Shown here piece by piece: positions 23,122 through 34,722 of a DNA stretch of 64,000 nt (position 1 is the first letter of the stretch; each line of letters opens with the position of its first letter). The DNA comes from Pristionchus mayeri (taxonomy: Eukaryota > Nematoda > Chromadorea > Rhabditida > Neodiplogasteridae): positions 20,336,001-20,400,000 of the forward strand of contig BTRK01000004.1 in the NCBI GenBank assembly GCA_036245805.1, in the 5' to 3' direction. Position numbers and translations under genes: made by a program. The notes beneath the pieces are model-generated. The model did no database searches. It was not told the DNA's origin and saw only the letters and a program-made list of their open reading frames with translations.

Positions 23122-23489
23122 ATGAATGAGCAGAGCATACTGAGAGACAGACAACAAGGATCACTGGAACTACTATCAGCCATTATTGCTTGCGTTGTGG
23201 TTAACATTCCATTGCATTTGGTCGACTGCGGATTCAGAGATCAGAGTATTCCACAGTAAGCGAACAAAAAGAGCAACTAGCATCGCTCCATGTCCTCTGG
23301 TACGATCATTGATCTTTTTCCAGCACATGCAAACACTCGCACGTATGTAACATGTTTCTTCCCATTTTTATAAGTAGACGAAATAATCCACACGGAGTGG
23401 GATATATAATATGTGAAGATTCTGAGAACTCCTGACTCCGTCGAAAAGTTATCGTCCAGAATTTTCAGGTGCCTCCTGCCAACTTTTAA
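23122..23489 (+). CDS. Possible small secreted or membrane protein, 57 residues
   Basis: Three exons (23122-23255, 23324-23342, 23469-23489) join in frame from ATG to TAA. The donors are GTAAGC and GTATGT and the acceptors TTTTCCAG and TTTTCAG. The product has one hydrophobic stretch (LLSAIIACVVVNIPLHLV) and a Cys/His-containing end, HTCKHSH. It resembles the other small membrane-protein genes in size and the Cys near the helix, but no sequence relation is evident. With exons this short the model could be chance. Confidence 0.3.
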
Positions 23490-24348
23490 TTGCTATTTTT
23501 TTTAAATTTTAGTTGTAGATTCATTTACCTGGAGCACAAGGAATCGTGTCTTGTGATAATTTCGAGTCATTCTACTCTTCTTTGTAAGCTTGCGGATGTC
23601 TCGAGGGCAAACTGTTCAATTTGACGTCGTGCATCATTGAGTTCCGTTTGCGTTGCAATGTTCCTGGCTCGCCTATGCTTCAGTATCCAGGCCCCCAAGA
23701 CTCGGACACGGGTCCGAAAAGCAGCAAATTTTGAACTCGTGTCCAATCAGAAGCTACCAAGGTCCCATCATAGGATACCCAGGTAATTATGCTTATTATG
23801 GGACCCGGTTCCCAAAAAAATGAGATATTCGGGAACCGGGTACCAACTTCGCCCGGAATATTGAAAAAGAGCGGACTCGCCAAAATAATAGGGGGTCGCA
23901 GGTATATCCAACTACATCAACCATCGTCGTAGAATGAAATTTTAGCAGTCCGCTTCATTCTAATGTTCTTCCTACCATTCCAATCTGAAGAAACTTCTGG
24001 CCCTGCGTCGTCAAACCTTTCGTAGGAGCGACGGTGTTCACAAAGTGGGACGTGTCTCCTTGTATCACACACTCTCTCATCGGACAGAAAGGAGAATCAC
24101 AAACCCCATTACAGACACTCGTGATAAGCAGGAAAAAATATTTTATTTATTACTCAATTAACATCATTATTTGATTACAAGAAAATGTAAAACGTGTGGA
24201 AATTTTCCAAAACGATTTGATTTGCATTCGCACTTGTTTACTTCTTCCCTCCTCCCTCTCCCTCTCCTCCTCTTCCCCCCTCCTCCTCCATTCATTCCTT
24301 CACCGTTCTCTCGTACAGAGTGGACGCCCCCTCCTCCTCCCCTGCACT
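23490..24348. other. Intergenic, mostly unexplained
   Basis: It contains a 67-residue minus-strand open frame (23680-23883) rich in Pro/Gly/Phe with repeated GGTACC-like words, and a pyrimidine-rich run (24240-24340) directly before the kinase start that may be its 5' leader. No gene was assigned. Confidence 0.35.
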
Positions 24349-27300
24349 ATGGCCAGCATTGAAGTGGACGAGAAGAAACCGAGCAAGAAACCGGTCAGTT
24401 ATCGATAAACCTTGGGTGTGAGGAGTGATACTGTAGTCTACTGATCATCTCTTGCAGGAGAAGAAGCTGGCGCCGGATCAGGTTCTGAAGAGTGAGAAGG
24501 GTACCGAGTACCTAGTGGAGAATCTTCTCGGTGCTGGTGGTTTCGGAGAAGTGTGGAAGGTACTGAATTCCTACCGTATCACTACCGTAACCTTCGCTTG
24601 CTTCACGCTAGAATCAGCAACTAAAACCTAAAGAGTCTTTTTGGGAAACCCTAGCTTTGCATCCTCAAGTCAGGCCATCCCAACACGTTCCCGACTAGCA
24701 TTTTCTGACGCATCCACCGGTCATTAGTCTATTTTGCGTTCGAAATGAAAGTTAAACTTTTGAATGACACGTAGAGACTCATCACGTAAGTGACGTGACG
24801 AGGCTCACATTAATGCAAACAATGAAGAGTACAAGTTGGCAGATTGCCAAAAAATAAATTTCAGGTTTGCCTCTTGAAAGAACCGGAAAAGAAGTTCGCA
24901 ATGAAGACGGAGCTGAATACTGGCGTCGAGAAGAGGCTTCTCCGACTGAAGGTACTGTTGCATAGTTGTGATATGTAAATGGAATCGATAATTGCAGTGT
25001 GAGGTCAACCTCTTCGAGGAAATCGCAAAAGCGACGAATCGCATTGACAAGAGCCACTTTGTGAAGATGATGGATAAGGGTGAGAAGGAGGAAAATTGTC
25101 TACAGTATCCTCACCACAGCTTCAAATTCCACTGTATCCCTTGATTAATACAACTACAGTATCCAGTCCTATCGTACCCCTAGCCCGCCGACTGCAGCTT
25201 TGAATATTGCCGTACCCTCCGTCTGTCGACTACGGTATCAAATCCTACCGTGCTCTTCATCCGTCGTCGTCTACAGTATACAATTCTACCGTACTCTCCG
25301 TTTGTCCACTACAGTATCCAATTCTACCGTATCGTCTGCCCTCCAAATACAGCATTGAATATTACTGTACCCTCCATCCGTTGACTACTGTAACCAGTCC
25401 GTACACTCCGTCCGCCCACTACAGTATCCAATTTTACCATCGAATGTAACCGATCCCTCCGTCTATCGACTACAGTATCCAATCCTACCGTACCCCTGTC
25501 TGCCGACTGCAGCATCTAATATTACCGTACTCTCCGTCCGTCGACTACAGTATCTAATCCTGCCGTACCCCGGCCCGCAGTATACAGTATGAAATATAAC
25601 TGTACTCTTCCTCCGTTCTTCGACCACAGCATCTAATCCTAAAGTGCCCCTTGCCCAATTACTACAGCACCGAACAATACCGTATTATGCACATGACCTA
25701 CAGTATCCAAATCTACCATACCCCGCCCCTCCAGTGTTCATCCTCTTCAATGCATAATCGTACGGTATTCCTCTTCAGGCAAAACGGCCGACTTCAAGTA
25801 CTTGGTCATGGAGCTGATCTGGCTTTCGCTCAGGGACCTAAAAGTCAAGATCTGCGGCGATTCCTTTACGTAAGTATGCTCGGAGCGCGAAACCTTCCCA
25901 TCGTATTCCCAACCAGAGCGCGAACAGGATCTTACACTTGGACAACCGCATCCGCTCTTCAGTCTCATCTTTCAGGCCGCCCACCATCATCAAGATTGCC
26001 CGCCAGACACTCAAGAGCATCGAGTCACTGCACGAAGTCGGCTTCCTCCATCGGTCAGGAGAATTGACGGCTCTGGCTCCTGCAAATGACGGCTTACAGT
26101 GACATCAAGCCCGAAAACTTTGCTGCCGGCCTCGCACCCAAGGACGGCATCATATATCTACTCGACTTCGGGATCGCAAGGCCGTACCGAAACGGATCGG
26201 GCGCCATGAGGTGAGGGATACGGTAGGAGTGGGGGTGGCATACGGTATAGATACTGTAAGAAAACGCCAGATACATTGGCCTTTGGAATGAGTGCGGTAC
26301 CTTGAGGAAACCCCGGAAGGAGGTCAAGTTCCTGGGAACGATGCGATACGCATCGTTCGAGTGCATCTGCAGAAGGGAGCAGTCGATGAGAGACGACCTG
26401 GAGTGCTGGATGTATATGATGATTGAGGTAAGGTAGAGGAGTACGGTAGACACGGGTTACTGTAGGAGATGGATGACTGACTTTCTTGCCTGCAGTTCTA
26501 CGACCGTTGTAACATAATCTGGTGCTGGGTGGAGGATTGTGAGCCCCAACTGCACATCGACCTGAGGACACAATTGATGGAGAAAGCGAGAGAAATGAAA
26601 GCATGTCAGATCATTTATTAATTAAGAATTAATATTCTAAATTAATTAATTGCTTTGCAGCAGGTCAGCTGAAGGTACCGGAGAAGTGGGTGGACATAAT
26701 AGAAGTGTTGAACTCGATGGATTATGAAGATCAGGGGGACTTTTGTAAGATCAACCTTCTCCTCAGCCAAATCGTCGTCGACGAAAACGTGAGCAAGGGA
26801 TACTGTAGACGATACTGGGTACTATAGTGGTTACTGTAGGACACAGTGGGCGGGTAATGGTACTGTAATTTTTGACAAAAAAAATTGAATCGAAGAAACT
26901 GGACAATCTATTTAATTCATAAAAATATGTTTTAAAAAAACAGGAACATTTTCTAGATCGACGAAAATGTTCCCGTGGATTGGCTGGGGAAGCGGCCGCC
27001 ATCGCCAGAGAGGCCGAAGAAGGAGAAAAAGAAGGAGGAAAAGAAGAAAGAGTCCGTGGGACTCTTGAAGAAGAAGCCTTCCGAAGACGAGAAGGTTTGT
27101 CATCAATCGAGAGCTCCAAATGAATGTCTTTAAGGTTGGAAAGATCAAAGACCAGGAAAAGACGACGGAACTCACGGAGAACGAGAGCTACAGTGAGACC
27201 GAGGTTGAGATTGATCTTTGATCTCGGGTGGAATGATCTTTGATCTATGCAGGTAAACTCTCAGGAGGATTATGAGGAGTATCTAAAATGGTGATTATAG

Positions 27301-28846
27301 ATATTCCAAAAACGTTTAAAGTGTTTACCTTTAGGAAGAAGAATAAAAGGCAACTGAAGAAGAAGAAGAATAATAACTCGCGTGAGGTGAGGGAGAGAGC
27401 AGTACCGAGAGTATCTACACAGACAGAGATCAAAGATCAAAGATGGATTGCAGGATGGCCAGAAGGACGACCGTAAACCCCGCAAGAAGACTTCGAAAGG
27501 AAGGATTGAAAATCTCAAAAAGAAGTCGAAGGCATCGAAACAGTCCAAAGCTTCCAAGGTACACGACGAGAGTTGGAATAAAGGGAAATGGATATTGGTC
27601 AGGCATTGAAAGTCTCGAAGCAAGAAACGAAGGAAGACGATGAAGACAATATGAAAACGGAATGGGTTGATGCACCGGAATGGATAGAAGCACCGAAGGA
27701 GAAGGAGAAAGGAAAGGAGAAGGAAAAGGAGAAGGGAAAAGAGAAGGAAAAGGAGAAGGGAAAAGAGAAGGAAAAGGAGAAGGAGAAGGAAAAGGAAAAG
27801 GAGAAGGGAAAGGAGAAGGGAAAGGAGAAGGGAAAAGACGCCGCAGAGGTGATTATAGGATACATCCCCTTTTGCCTGATCATACGCAAAAAATACTCAT
27901 CTTAAATTTTTATTTTTTTCAAAGATAACGAAGAATTCCAGGCGAAAAAGGACAAAGATAAGAAGGTTGCGCCTAAGAAGAAAGATAACTCTCAGGAGGT
28001 AATACTAAATTATTTTACATGATTTTTTTAATCACACAAATATTTTCTTCCCTTCAGTCGAACGAAAGCGCCAATGACAAGGAGGAAAAGGCGAAGAAGA
28101 ATGGGACGATTGAGGTGATCTCTGATCTTTGTGCGCGTTATAATCAATAAGTATAGGTCAACGAGAGCACCAACGACAAGGAGGATAAGGACAAGAAGAA
28201 AGGTGCTCCGAAGAAGAAAAGAACCACAGTTACGAGAGATGAGGTAATCGAATAGGTGCAATAGGAGTTGCAAACGATTGTGAATCTATTTGGCAAAAAA
28301 AAATAACTGTTTCGCTCCTCTTTTGGTTTGAGTCTTGTGGCAACTCTAGTTATCTCAACATTTGAAATGTATAAATTGTAGACGATCGAGGAGGAAAAAG
28401 AGGAGAAAGGACAGAAGAAAGCGACGAAGAAAGAGGTTCGAATTAATTAAAATTAACAAAAATGTTTGTTGTTGAGAGCAACGAGAAGGGGAAGAAGAAG
28501 GAACGGAGGAAGACCTCCCAGGATGGAACAACTGTAGACCAGTCAGTTGAGGTAGGTAATGGAGGGCAGATACCCTTCTCTCTTGTAATGACTCATTGCT
28601 AACTGCGGAACGTGTATAATATTTCATTAATGTATCTTGATTGCAGGAGAAGGAGATCCCAGAGAAGAAGAAGGAGAAGGACTTGAAGAAGAGAAAGGAG
28701 GAGAAACCGGCAGAGGTGCGAGAATCGTCCTCTTCCCCGACCAAAGATCACTTGTTCAGAAGCCTGCCCCCTCCAAAATGGTCACTCTCGAGAAGCCGAA
28801 GAAGGCGAATGAAGTAGCCAAGAAGGCCGACGAAAAGAAGAAGTAG
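24349..28846 (+). CDS. TTBK/CK1-family protein kinase with Lys/Glu-rich tail
   Basis: Exon 1 (24349-24393) starts MASIEVDEKKPSKKP. The kinase domain follows over nine exons: glycine loop LGAGGFGEVW, catalytic Lys in KFAMKTE, HRDIKPENF made by joining 26053 to 26100, DFGIARPY, and GTMRYASFECICR in place of the usual APE segment. These features mark the CK1/tau-tubulin kinase group, which is much expanded in nematodes. After about residue 375 come many small exons (26957 to 28846) rich in Lys, Glu and Pro, ending NEVAKKADEKKK at TAG 28844-28846. An AATAAA lies at 28908. Tail exon joins are uncertain because low complexity allows alternatives. Family members phosphorylate Ser/Thr in cytoskeletal or sperm proteins, but the substrate here is unknown. 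Confidence 0.88.
25085..25775 (+). repeat. Degenerate minisatellite filling a kinase intron
   Basis: The 700 bp intron between kinase exons 4 and 5 is made of imperfect copies of a unit of about 40-60 bases built on CTACAGTATCCAATCCTACC followed by GTACCCTCCGTCCGTCGA. More than ten copies can be followed from about 25100 to 25770. Other introns of the gene carry scattered single TACGGTA/TACTGTA words of the same type. Confidence 0.75.
27690..27840 (+). repeat. Coding tandem repeat (Lys-Glu-Gly) in the kinase tail
   Basis: Short purine-only units such as GAAAAGGAGAAGG repeat about ten times and stay open in frame as alternating KE, GKE and KEK. Being purine-only, the stretch is open in several frames on both strands, which produces spurious mirror frames (a Phe/Ser frame on the minus strand). 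It is prone to length change by slippage. Confidence 0.8.
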
Positions 28847-28976
28847 AAGGGAAACCCGAAGAGGTTCCAACCGATGAAACCAACACATATCTTTAGTGTA
28901 TACGTGGAATAAATCTTGTAATTGAAAATATCTCTAGTGCTCAAAAGAGAACAGTCCAACACAGTTCAATGTACCA

Positions 28977-29276
28977 TTGAGGCCTTCGAAGTCCACTATT
29001 GTTCGAATCCCACACATATCTCCTTTGCCTTACAATCCAGCACATCTAGTCAACTTACAATATTTAACAGAAATATTCGCAGAGGGCGTAGTCGAGAAAA
29101 GAATACTCTCCAAGAAGTCAGAATTCACTCATCAACTCTCATACTCTACTACTCGTCTTCTCAAGGATCTCTCGATGGCTCATCCTCTTCTCGACATCGA
29201 CTCAAAGAATTTCACAAAGATAAAAAAGAGTTCGTGTACAGTTCGCGTTTGGCTATTGGTGTCGGACAGTGTGTGA
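28977..29276 (+). other. Unassigned open frames between kinase and neuropeptide gene
   Basis: Two overlapping plus-strand frames are open: 28922-29509 (195 codons) and 28977-29276 (99 codons). The shorter one reads more like protein (HLVNLQYLTEIFAEGVVEKR, then LLKDLSMAHPLLDIDS) and has a possible acceptor CAATCCAG just before its helical part, but no ATG at the start. Only one of the two can be real, and neither has a recognised domain. It could be an exon of an unrecognised gene. Confidence 0.25.
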
Positions 29277-29610
29277 TCTTGAAGACTACTCAAACGCATT
29301 CTTCCTTATTGTTGTCATCCTTAGAACTCCTTTTGACATCCAAACGAAAGGTACCTCTCCATTGGAAGAGGAGAAGAAAGATCGCAACAAAACATCTGCA
29401 CATTTTTCTGAATTCCGTCCAGCGCTGTCAAAGTAGGAGTGTTTACCGTTTTGAGCAAAATCGCTCATCTAAGGGGCTCGAAAATGTGCTTGTTTATTGT
29501 TGCTACTGAAGGGCTGTGGATGCGGGGGATTGTGAGAGGCACTGGCACGGGTCACTGTTTCTCGCAAGTGTCCGCGTCTTTTCCCCTTCCATTTTCCGAT
29601 TCCATTGCAG

Positions 29611-29921
29611 ATGAATTTCGCCGCGATCGTCATGATGGCTTTCTTTGTTGCCTCTGCAGTTGCTGCTCCCCTTCGCCAGGATGAAAATCTGGATCCGACC
29701 GAGGCGCACGTGAGAGTGAAATGGGGCATACTCAGCTGTAATTGGAGTGCTTACAGTGTTCTGATAGCTACTTCTTAGTCGATGGATCGATGGCACTCGG
29801 TGGAGATATCGCGGGAAGATTCCTGTACAATCAAGGCATGAATCCGTTGAGTGCGGGACTATTGGGGAAACGGGGAAGAAAGTATGAGACTGTGCTCATC
29901 TGCCGACTCATCTGTTCGTAA
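29611..29921 (+). CDS. Neuropeptide-like precursor, 87 residues
   Basis: Exon 1 (29611-29709) encodes a clear signal peptide, MNFAAIVMMAFFVASAVAA, then PLRQDENLDPTEAH. Exon 2 (29757-29921) contains a putative mature peptide ending MNPLSAGLLGKR, where Gly-Lys-Arg is the classic amidation and dibasic cleavage site. A second part, GRKYETVLICRLICS, with two Cys runs to the stop. The ATG lies immediately behind an ATTGCAG acceptor, so the start is probably trans-spliced or preceded by an untranslated exon. Predicted product: one amidated peptide with C-terminal LSAGLL-amide, plus possibly a Cys-containing C-terminal peptide. I do not match it to a named NLP family. Confidence 0.6.
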
Positions 29922-30179
29922 GTGAACAGTAAGAAGGAATGAGTGTCTAATTGACTGATTCCATTATGTCGAAGGTCGAGGAGGGGGGAAACTATTTGTA
30001 CAAACGTCAATGAACATTCATTCGATGGAGCATGCATGTTCAATTCTTTATTGCTACTTGACCTTACCCCGCAAGAATATCTTCCGATCGTCTCTCGATC
30101 GTCCCCTGATCGCTCTGATTCGTTGTTAACAGTGTGAATGATTGGTAAAAATTTATCAGTGACTTGATTCAATAAACAA

Positions 30180-33100
30180 TCAGAACTTGAGTGTGAATCC
30201 TCTGGCTGCATCGGCTGCTTGATCAAGATCCACTTTGAGATCTTTAAGAAGTTGGGCATGCTCCGCCGATACCTGGAAAGGAATGGGATGATTGAGTGAG
30301 GGGGAGGGAGGGGGGGCACAACACTCACCTCAGGGATATTGACTGCTTTGGGATCAGATACATGTGGAGGTTTCTTCCCTTGCTCAGACTTGGCGGTGAA
30401 TGTAGGGAACATCTCACGAGCAATCGGCTCAGGATTCTCCTGCGAGAAGTGAACAATGATGAATAAGGAGATCCCCTTGAGGACTCACTGTGAACCACTC
30501 CTGTTTGAGAGCCTTCCCTGCTGAGATTCGAAGTTCGGGGTCGTAGTTGAGGAGTCTGAGAAATAAGATTCCATCACGGGTTATGATAATGATATGAGAT
30601 ACTTTCTGAGAGAAATGAGCTTTATCCCCTATAGGCCGTACAGCGAAAAATAAAGTTCTGATTTTAAGATCTCCCTAGGGGTAACTTTTCGCGTAGAGTT
30701 CGAAAATCGACCTTAGAAAGCCGTATCTCTTACCCCTCATTTCGTGTATCGCGCTGAACCTGGGTGGTCGGTTTCTGTATTTTTTGAACGGCTCTTCCAA
30801 ACTTCATATATGTATAGTAATTCTGAAAGATCTCGACGAGATAAGCATTTTCACTGTTGGAAGTAAAAGTCTAGCTCATCTGTGAAAAAAGTTATAACCA
30901 AAGTTGTGAAAAAAGTATTCTCAAAAATTCCGACCTGAAAATTTTTTTGTCGCGGTACGTAAAATAAAAGTTTTCAAATTATTCCTCATCAAAAACTACC
31001 CCTAGAAATGTTTCCCTCACTTCGAAAGGAGTGATTATTTTGGTAGTTCTGGCTAGCGGAACAGTCAGAGCTCCGGTTTCTTCAATTTTTCAAGTCGGCT
31101 GTCTGCAAATGTAGGGCTCAGAATTTACTCCCAGCGCCTGAAATATTTCATAAACACATTATTCGGAACGTTTCGACTCAGAAATACGTCATTCAGACTG
31201 ACCAAAACCAATAATGGTGGTCCTATAGAGACTTTTTTTCGACAAAGCCTTGTCACGCACTTTGACGATATGTTTTGACAATCATAACGCAACAACAAAA
31301 GGTTCGACAGTTGATAAGTGGTAAATATGTAATAGCTAAGATATATTAAACACTTATAATTTGTTTTAGGACCACTCCTACACTTTTCAAGTATGCAACA
31401 ATCCGATAATTGTAAATTTCGTGCCCATGTAGCATGTATCCCGAACGACAGCAGCCTAAACCATAACTTTTAAGCGTTCTAGTGCGAAAATTCGGATTCT
31501 AATGTGAAAATACACAAAGAAATATTGATTTAATATGTTTCCGTCATATCGACATTTTCACCCCCTACTGCTCCAGGGGGCAAAAATGAAAATTTTTTTT
31601 TCTTAAATGTTATTTCGCGAATATATTTTATAGTGTATTTTCACTCGTAGAAATCGAATTTCCACGTTAGAACGCTTAAAAATAATCTTTGGGCCTGCTT
31701 TCGTTGTCGAATCATGCTACTGGGGCACGAAATTTACAAATATCGGATTGTTGCATACTTGAAAAGTGTAGGAGTGGTCCTAAAACAAATTATTATTGTT
31801 TAATATAGCTTAGCTATTCCATATTTACCATCTATCAACTGTCGAACCTTTTGTTGTTGCGTCATGATTGCCAAAACATATCGTCAAAGTGCGTGACAAG
31901 GCTTTGTCGAAAAAAGTATCTATAGGACCACCATGATTGGTTTTGGCCAGTCTGTATGACGTATTTCTGAGTCGGGACGTTCCGAATAATGTGTTTATTA
32001 AATATTTCAGGCGCTGGGAGTAAATTCTGAGCTCTACTTTTGCAGACAGCCGACTTGAAAAATTGAAGAAACCGGAGCTCTGAATGTTCCGCTAGCCAGA
32101 ACTACCAAAATAATCACTCCTTTCGAAATGAGAGAAACATTTCATGGGGGAAGTTTTTGATGAGGAATCATTTGAAAACTTTTATTTTACGTAACGCGAC
32201 AAAAAATTTTTCAGGGCGGTATTTTTGAGAATACTTTTTTCACATCTTTGGTAATAACTTTTTTCACAGATGAGCTAGACTTTTAGTTCCAACAGTGAAA
32301 ATGCTTATCTCATCGAGATCTTTCAGAATTACTATGCATTTGTGGGGTTTGGATGAGCCGTTCACGGTTTACGAAAACCGACCGCCCAAATTCAGCGCAA
32401 CACTCGAAATGAGGGGTAAGAGATACGACTTTCTAAGGTCGATTTTCGAACTCTACGCGAAAAGTTACTCCTAGGGAGATTTTAAAATCAGAACTTTATT
32501 TTTCGCTGTACGGCCTATGGTGAATCCTCTCAGACAGTCTCTCATATGGATAGCATGCGGTAACTTGCGCGCCAAAAGACAAATTCATATGTAGTAACAG
32601 TTTATGTATATCGTTGAAGGATACTTACAAGTTGAGAAGTCTGAATCCATTCTCCGATAGGATCTTCGCGGGGGAATCTTTCCCTCAATTGATTGCTCGG
32701 ATAGTGAGGTGGATTGAACTGAAATATTTTTTTCCATTCTAACTTGTCAGAGTCTTCCTCACTCTCTCCCTCTTACTTCTTTGAGTCCTCTGAGACTGTC
32801 ATAGCCCTTCCACACTCTCTCCGACGGAGTACCGAGCTCCTAAATACTCTGACTATATCAACTGATAAAACATGAATATTTTTTTTAAGATAACTTTGTA
32901 TTTCAGACTGACCATGAATATCTTCTTGATCTGCTCGATCTCTGATCTCCCGTTGAAAAGAGGTTGGAGAGTGATGAACTCTGCCATGAGACATCCCACT
33001 GACCACATGTCCACTCCAGTCGAATACTTCTGAAGAGATGGAATGGAGACTCTCTGCCACTCCATTCTCGATTACCTCTATTCCAAGCAGTAGTTCCGGA

Positions 33101-34562
33101 CTACGGTACCACAAAGTGACGACGATGGGAGTGTATGCCTTCGGAGGATCTCCGTACTCACGAGCCAATCCGAAGTCCGCAATCTAAATGGAGACATTTG
33201 AAGGAGAGAGAGAGAGAGTAGTGATACCTTGAGAACAGCCTTGTGATTGAGAAGCAGATTTGATGACTTGAGATCTCGATGGAGAATCCACAGATTGTGA
33301 AGGTGGTCCATTCCCCGAAGGAGTTGCATCATCAGAGTCTTCACTTCTCCTGAAACAACTATTCCACTATTTCCATCGACCGAATGAAATAAAAAATTCG
33401 AAATGAATATGTGACTGGTTGCTGACCCATCTCGAATGATTTGTTGTTCCTGCTCATGTTCTCAATCAGACTCTTCATGTCGTGCTCTACGAATTCCATC
33501 ACGAGGAACGTCTGGTCCGTATTCGATCCCGCCACGATTTCCAGCACCTGACATCCATTCCTCATTTACTCAAATTCATTCAATCTAACAAAGTTCACGA
33601 GATACACTTGACAATGCTACATTTACCATCCAATTCAAGAATAACAGGACGCTTTCTATATAAATGACAAGTTACGAGAGTAACTTGTCATTTCTATAGA
33701 AAGAATGAGAGTAACTGACATTGACGATGTTTTCGTGGCCGGCAGCCTTGAGAAGCATGCTGAGTTCTCTAAGGGAAGTGATGGGGAATCCGCCCTTCTC
33801 CCTCTCCATCTTCAGTCGTTTCAGAGCAACGATCTCATCTTCAATAACCATCATTCACTCGTGTCATTCAAGGAAGTACACTAACAATTTATTCCAATGA
33901 ATACTCACCCGTTCTTCTGTTCCTTCCTCGATACACCACTCCGAATGTTCCCTCTTCGATTCTATTCATGCACTCGTATTCATCAATATTCCGACACCCA
34001 TTGATTCCTGCATGGACTCTGCATTCTCCCTTCTCTTCCATCTCTTCCCACCTGGGTAATAGACTGGTAGTTGGAAGACTAATCCATTCTGCCACTCCGT
34101 CTCTTTCTTCTCATGAGACTCTGGAGACAACTGAAAAGAATCACTGATAACAAATTCACTGCATTTTCGATTGAATGACCTAGAATAAGGTATGCTCACC
34201 ATAGCCTTCTGTTCATCAGTGAGTGCATCGAATGGAATGATCGACAGGTCATTTACCACTTCCTCCTCCGAATCTGCAAGGAATACAATCATTGATGCCC
34301 GACTTCGTCTCCCAATCGATCATAATAGGACATCAAACTGACCGTAATCGACCTCCGACTGGTAGGGGGAATCGGGTACTTCGTTTGACTCGGGACTGAT
34401 GTGGAATTTGGAATATTTCTTCGGTTTGCTTTCGATGAGAGGAGAGGGGGAGATCGATCCTTCCCTCGATTCGATTTCAATCCTCATTTCTCTCTCTGCT
34501 ACTTCCTTCTTCTCGTTCACTTCCATTTTCTCCTCTACTTCTACTTCTTCTTCAACTTCCAT
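30180..34562 (-). CDS. cdk-11: CDK11/PITSLRE cyclin-dependent kinase
   Basis: The acidic N-terminus ([19 protein letters not shown]) is followed by [20 protein letters not shown] and the glycine loop [10 protein letters not shown]. The defining motif of the family is [11 protein letters not shown], with [29 protein letters not shown] and [12 protein letters not shown] after it. The last exons give [34 protein letters not shown] and the family C-terminus ending GFTLKF, with the stop at 30180-30182. CDK11 acts with cyclin L in transcription and pre-mRNA splicing. In exon 32635-32719 the frame before (NQLRERFP) and after ([14 protein letters not shown]) a run of five C differs by one base. This essential gene thus appears frameshifted, probably a sequencing error. 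One intron holds a 2 kb palindrome. The exon around 34060 is not fully resolved. Confidence 0.93.
30593..32548. mobile_element. Fold-back palindrome in a CDK11 intron
   Basis: Two arms of about 920 bp (about 30593-31515 and 31625-32548) are reverse complements with a few differences, around a centre of about 110 bp that includes CCCCCTACTGCTCCAGGGGG. The element fills the intron between the exons at 32635-32719 and 30495-30552. It has no open frame of note. Its ends (GATATGAGA..CTGAGAG) differ from those of the other two palindromes, so it is a separate family. Confidence 0.85.
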
Positions 34563-34582
34563 CTTCTCGATTTCGGCTGTCA

Positions 34583-34593
34583 CTGTAAAGGTT
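34583..34593 (-). promoter_or_regulatory. Predicted trans-splice acceptor of CDK11
   Basis: On the minus strand AACCTTTACAG is followed 20 bases later by the first ATG of the CDK11 frame. No ATG lies between this acceptor and the end of the upstream LARGE-like gene at 34723. The 160 bp spacing from upstream stop to downstream start suits SL trans-splicing within an operon. Confidence 0.45.
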
Positions 34594-34722
34594 AAAATAT
34601 CCAACTAGTTTTGGCAGAAATGCGACTTTAAGCGAGCAAGATGCAGTGAAATTTTTGAAATAATCACAAGAGAAACAAATCTAGAAAATACGGGAAGAAG
34701 AAGTCACAATTACTTTCTGAGA

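Noticed and set aside
27599..27889. Minus-strand 96-residue frame of Phe/Ser repeats
   Set aside because: Mirror of the purine-only Lys/Glu repeat in the kinase tail. Such repeats are open in most frames.
28990..29012. TGTTCGAATCCCAC, resembling a tRNA T-arm
   Set aside because: The flanking bases do not pair as a T stem, and no acceptor or D arm can be folded around it.
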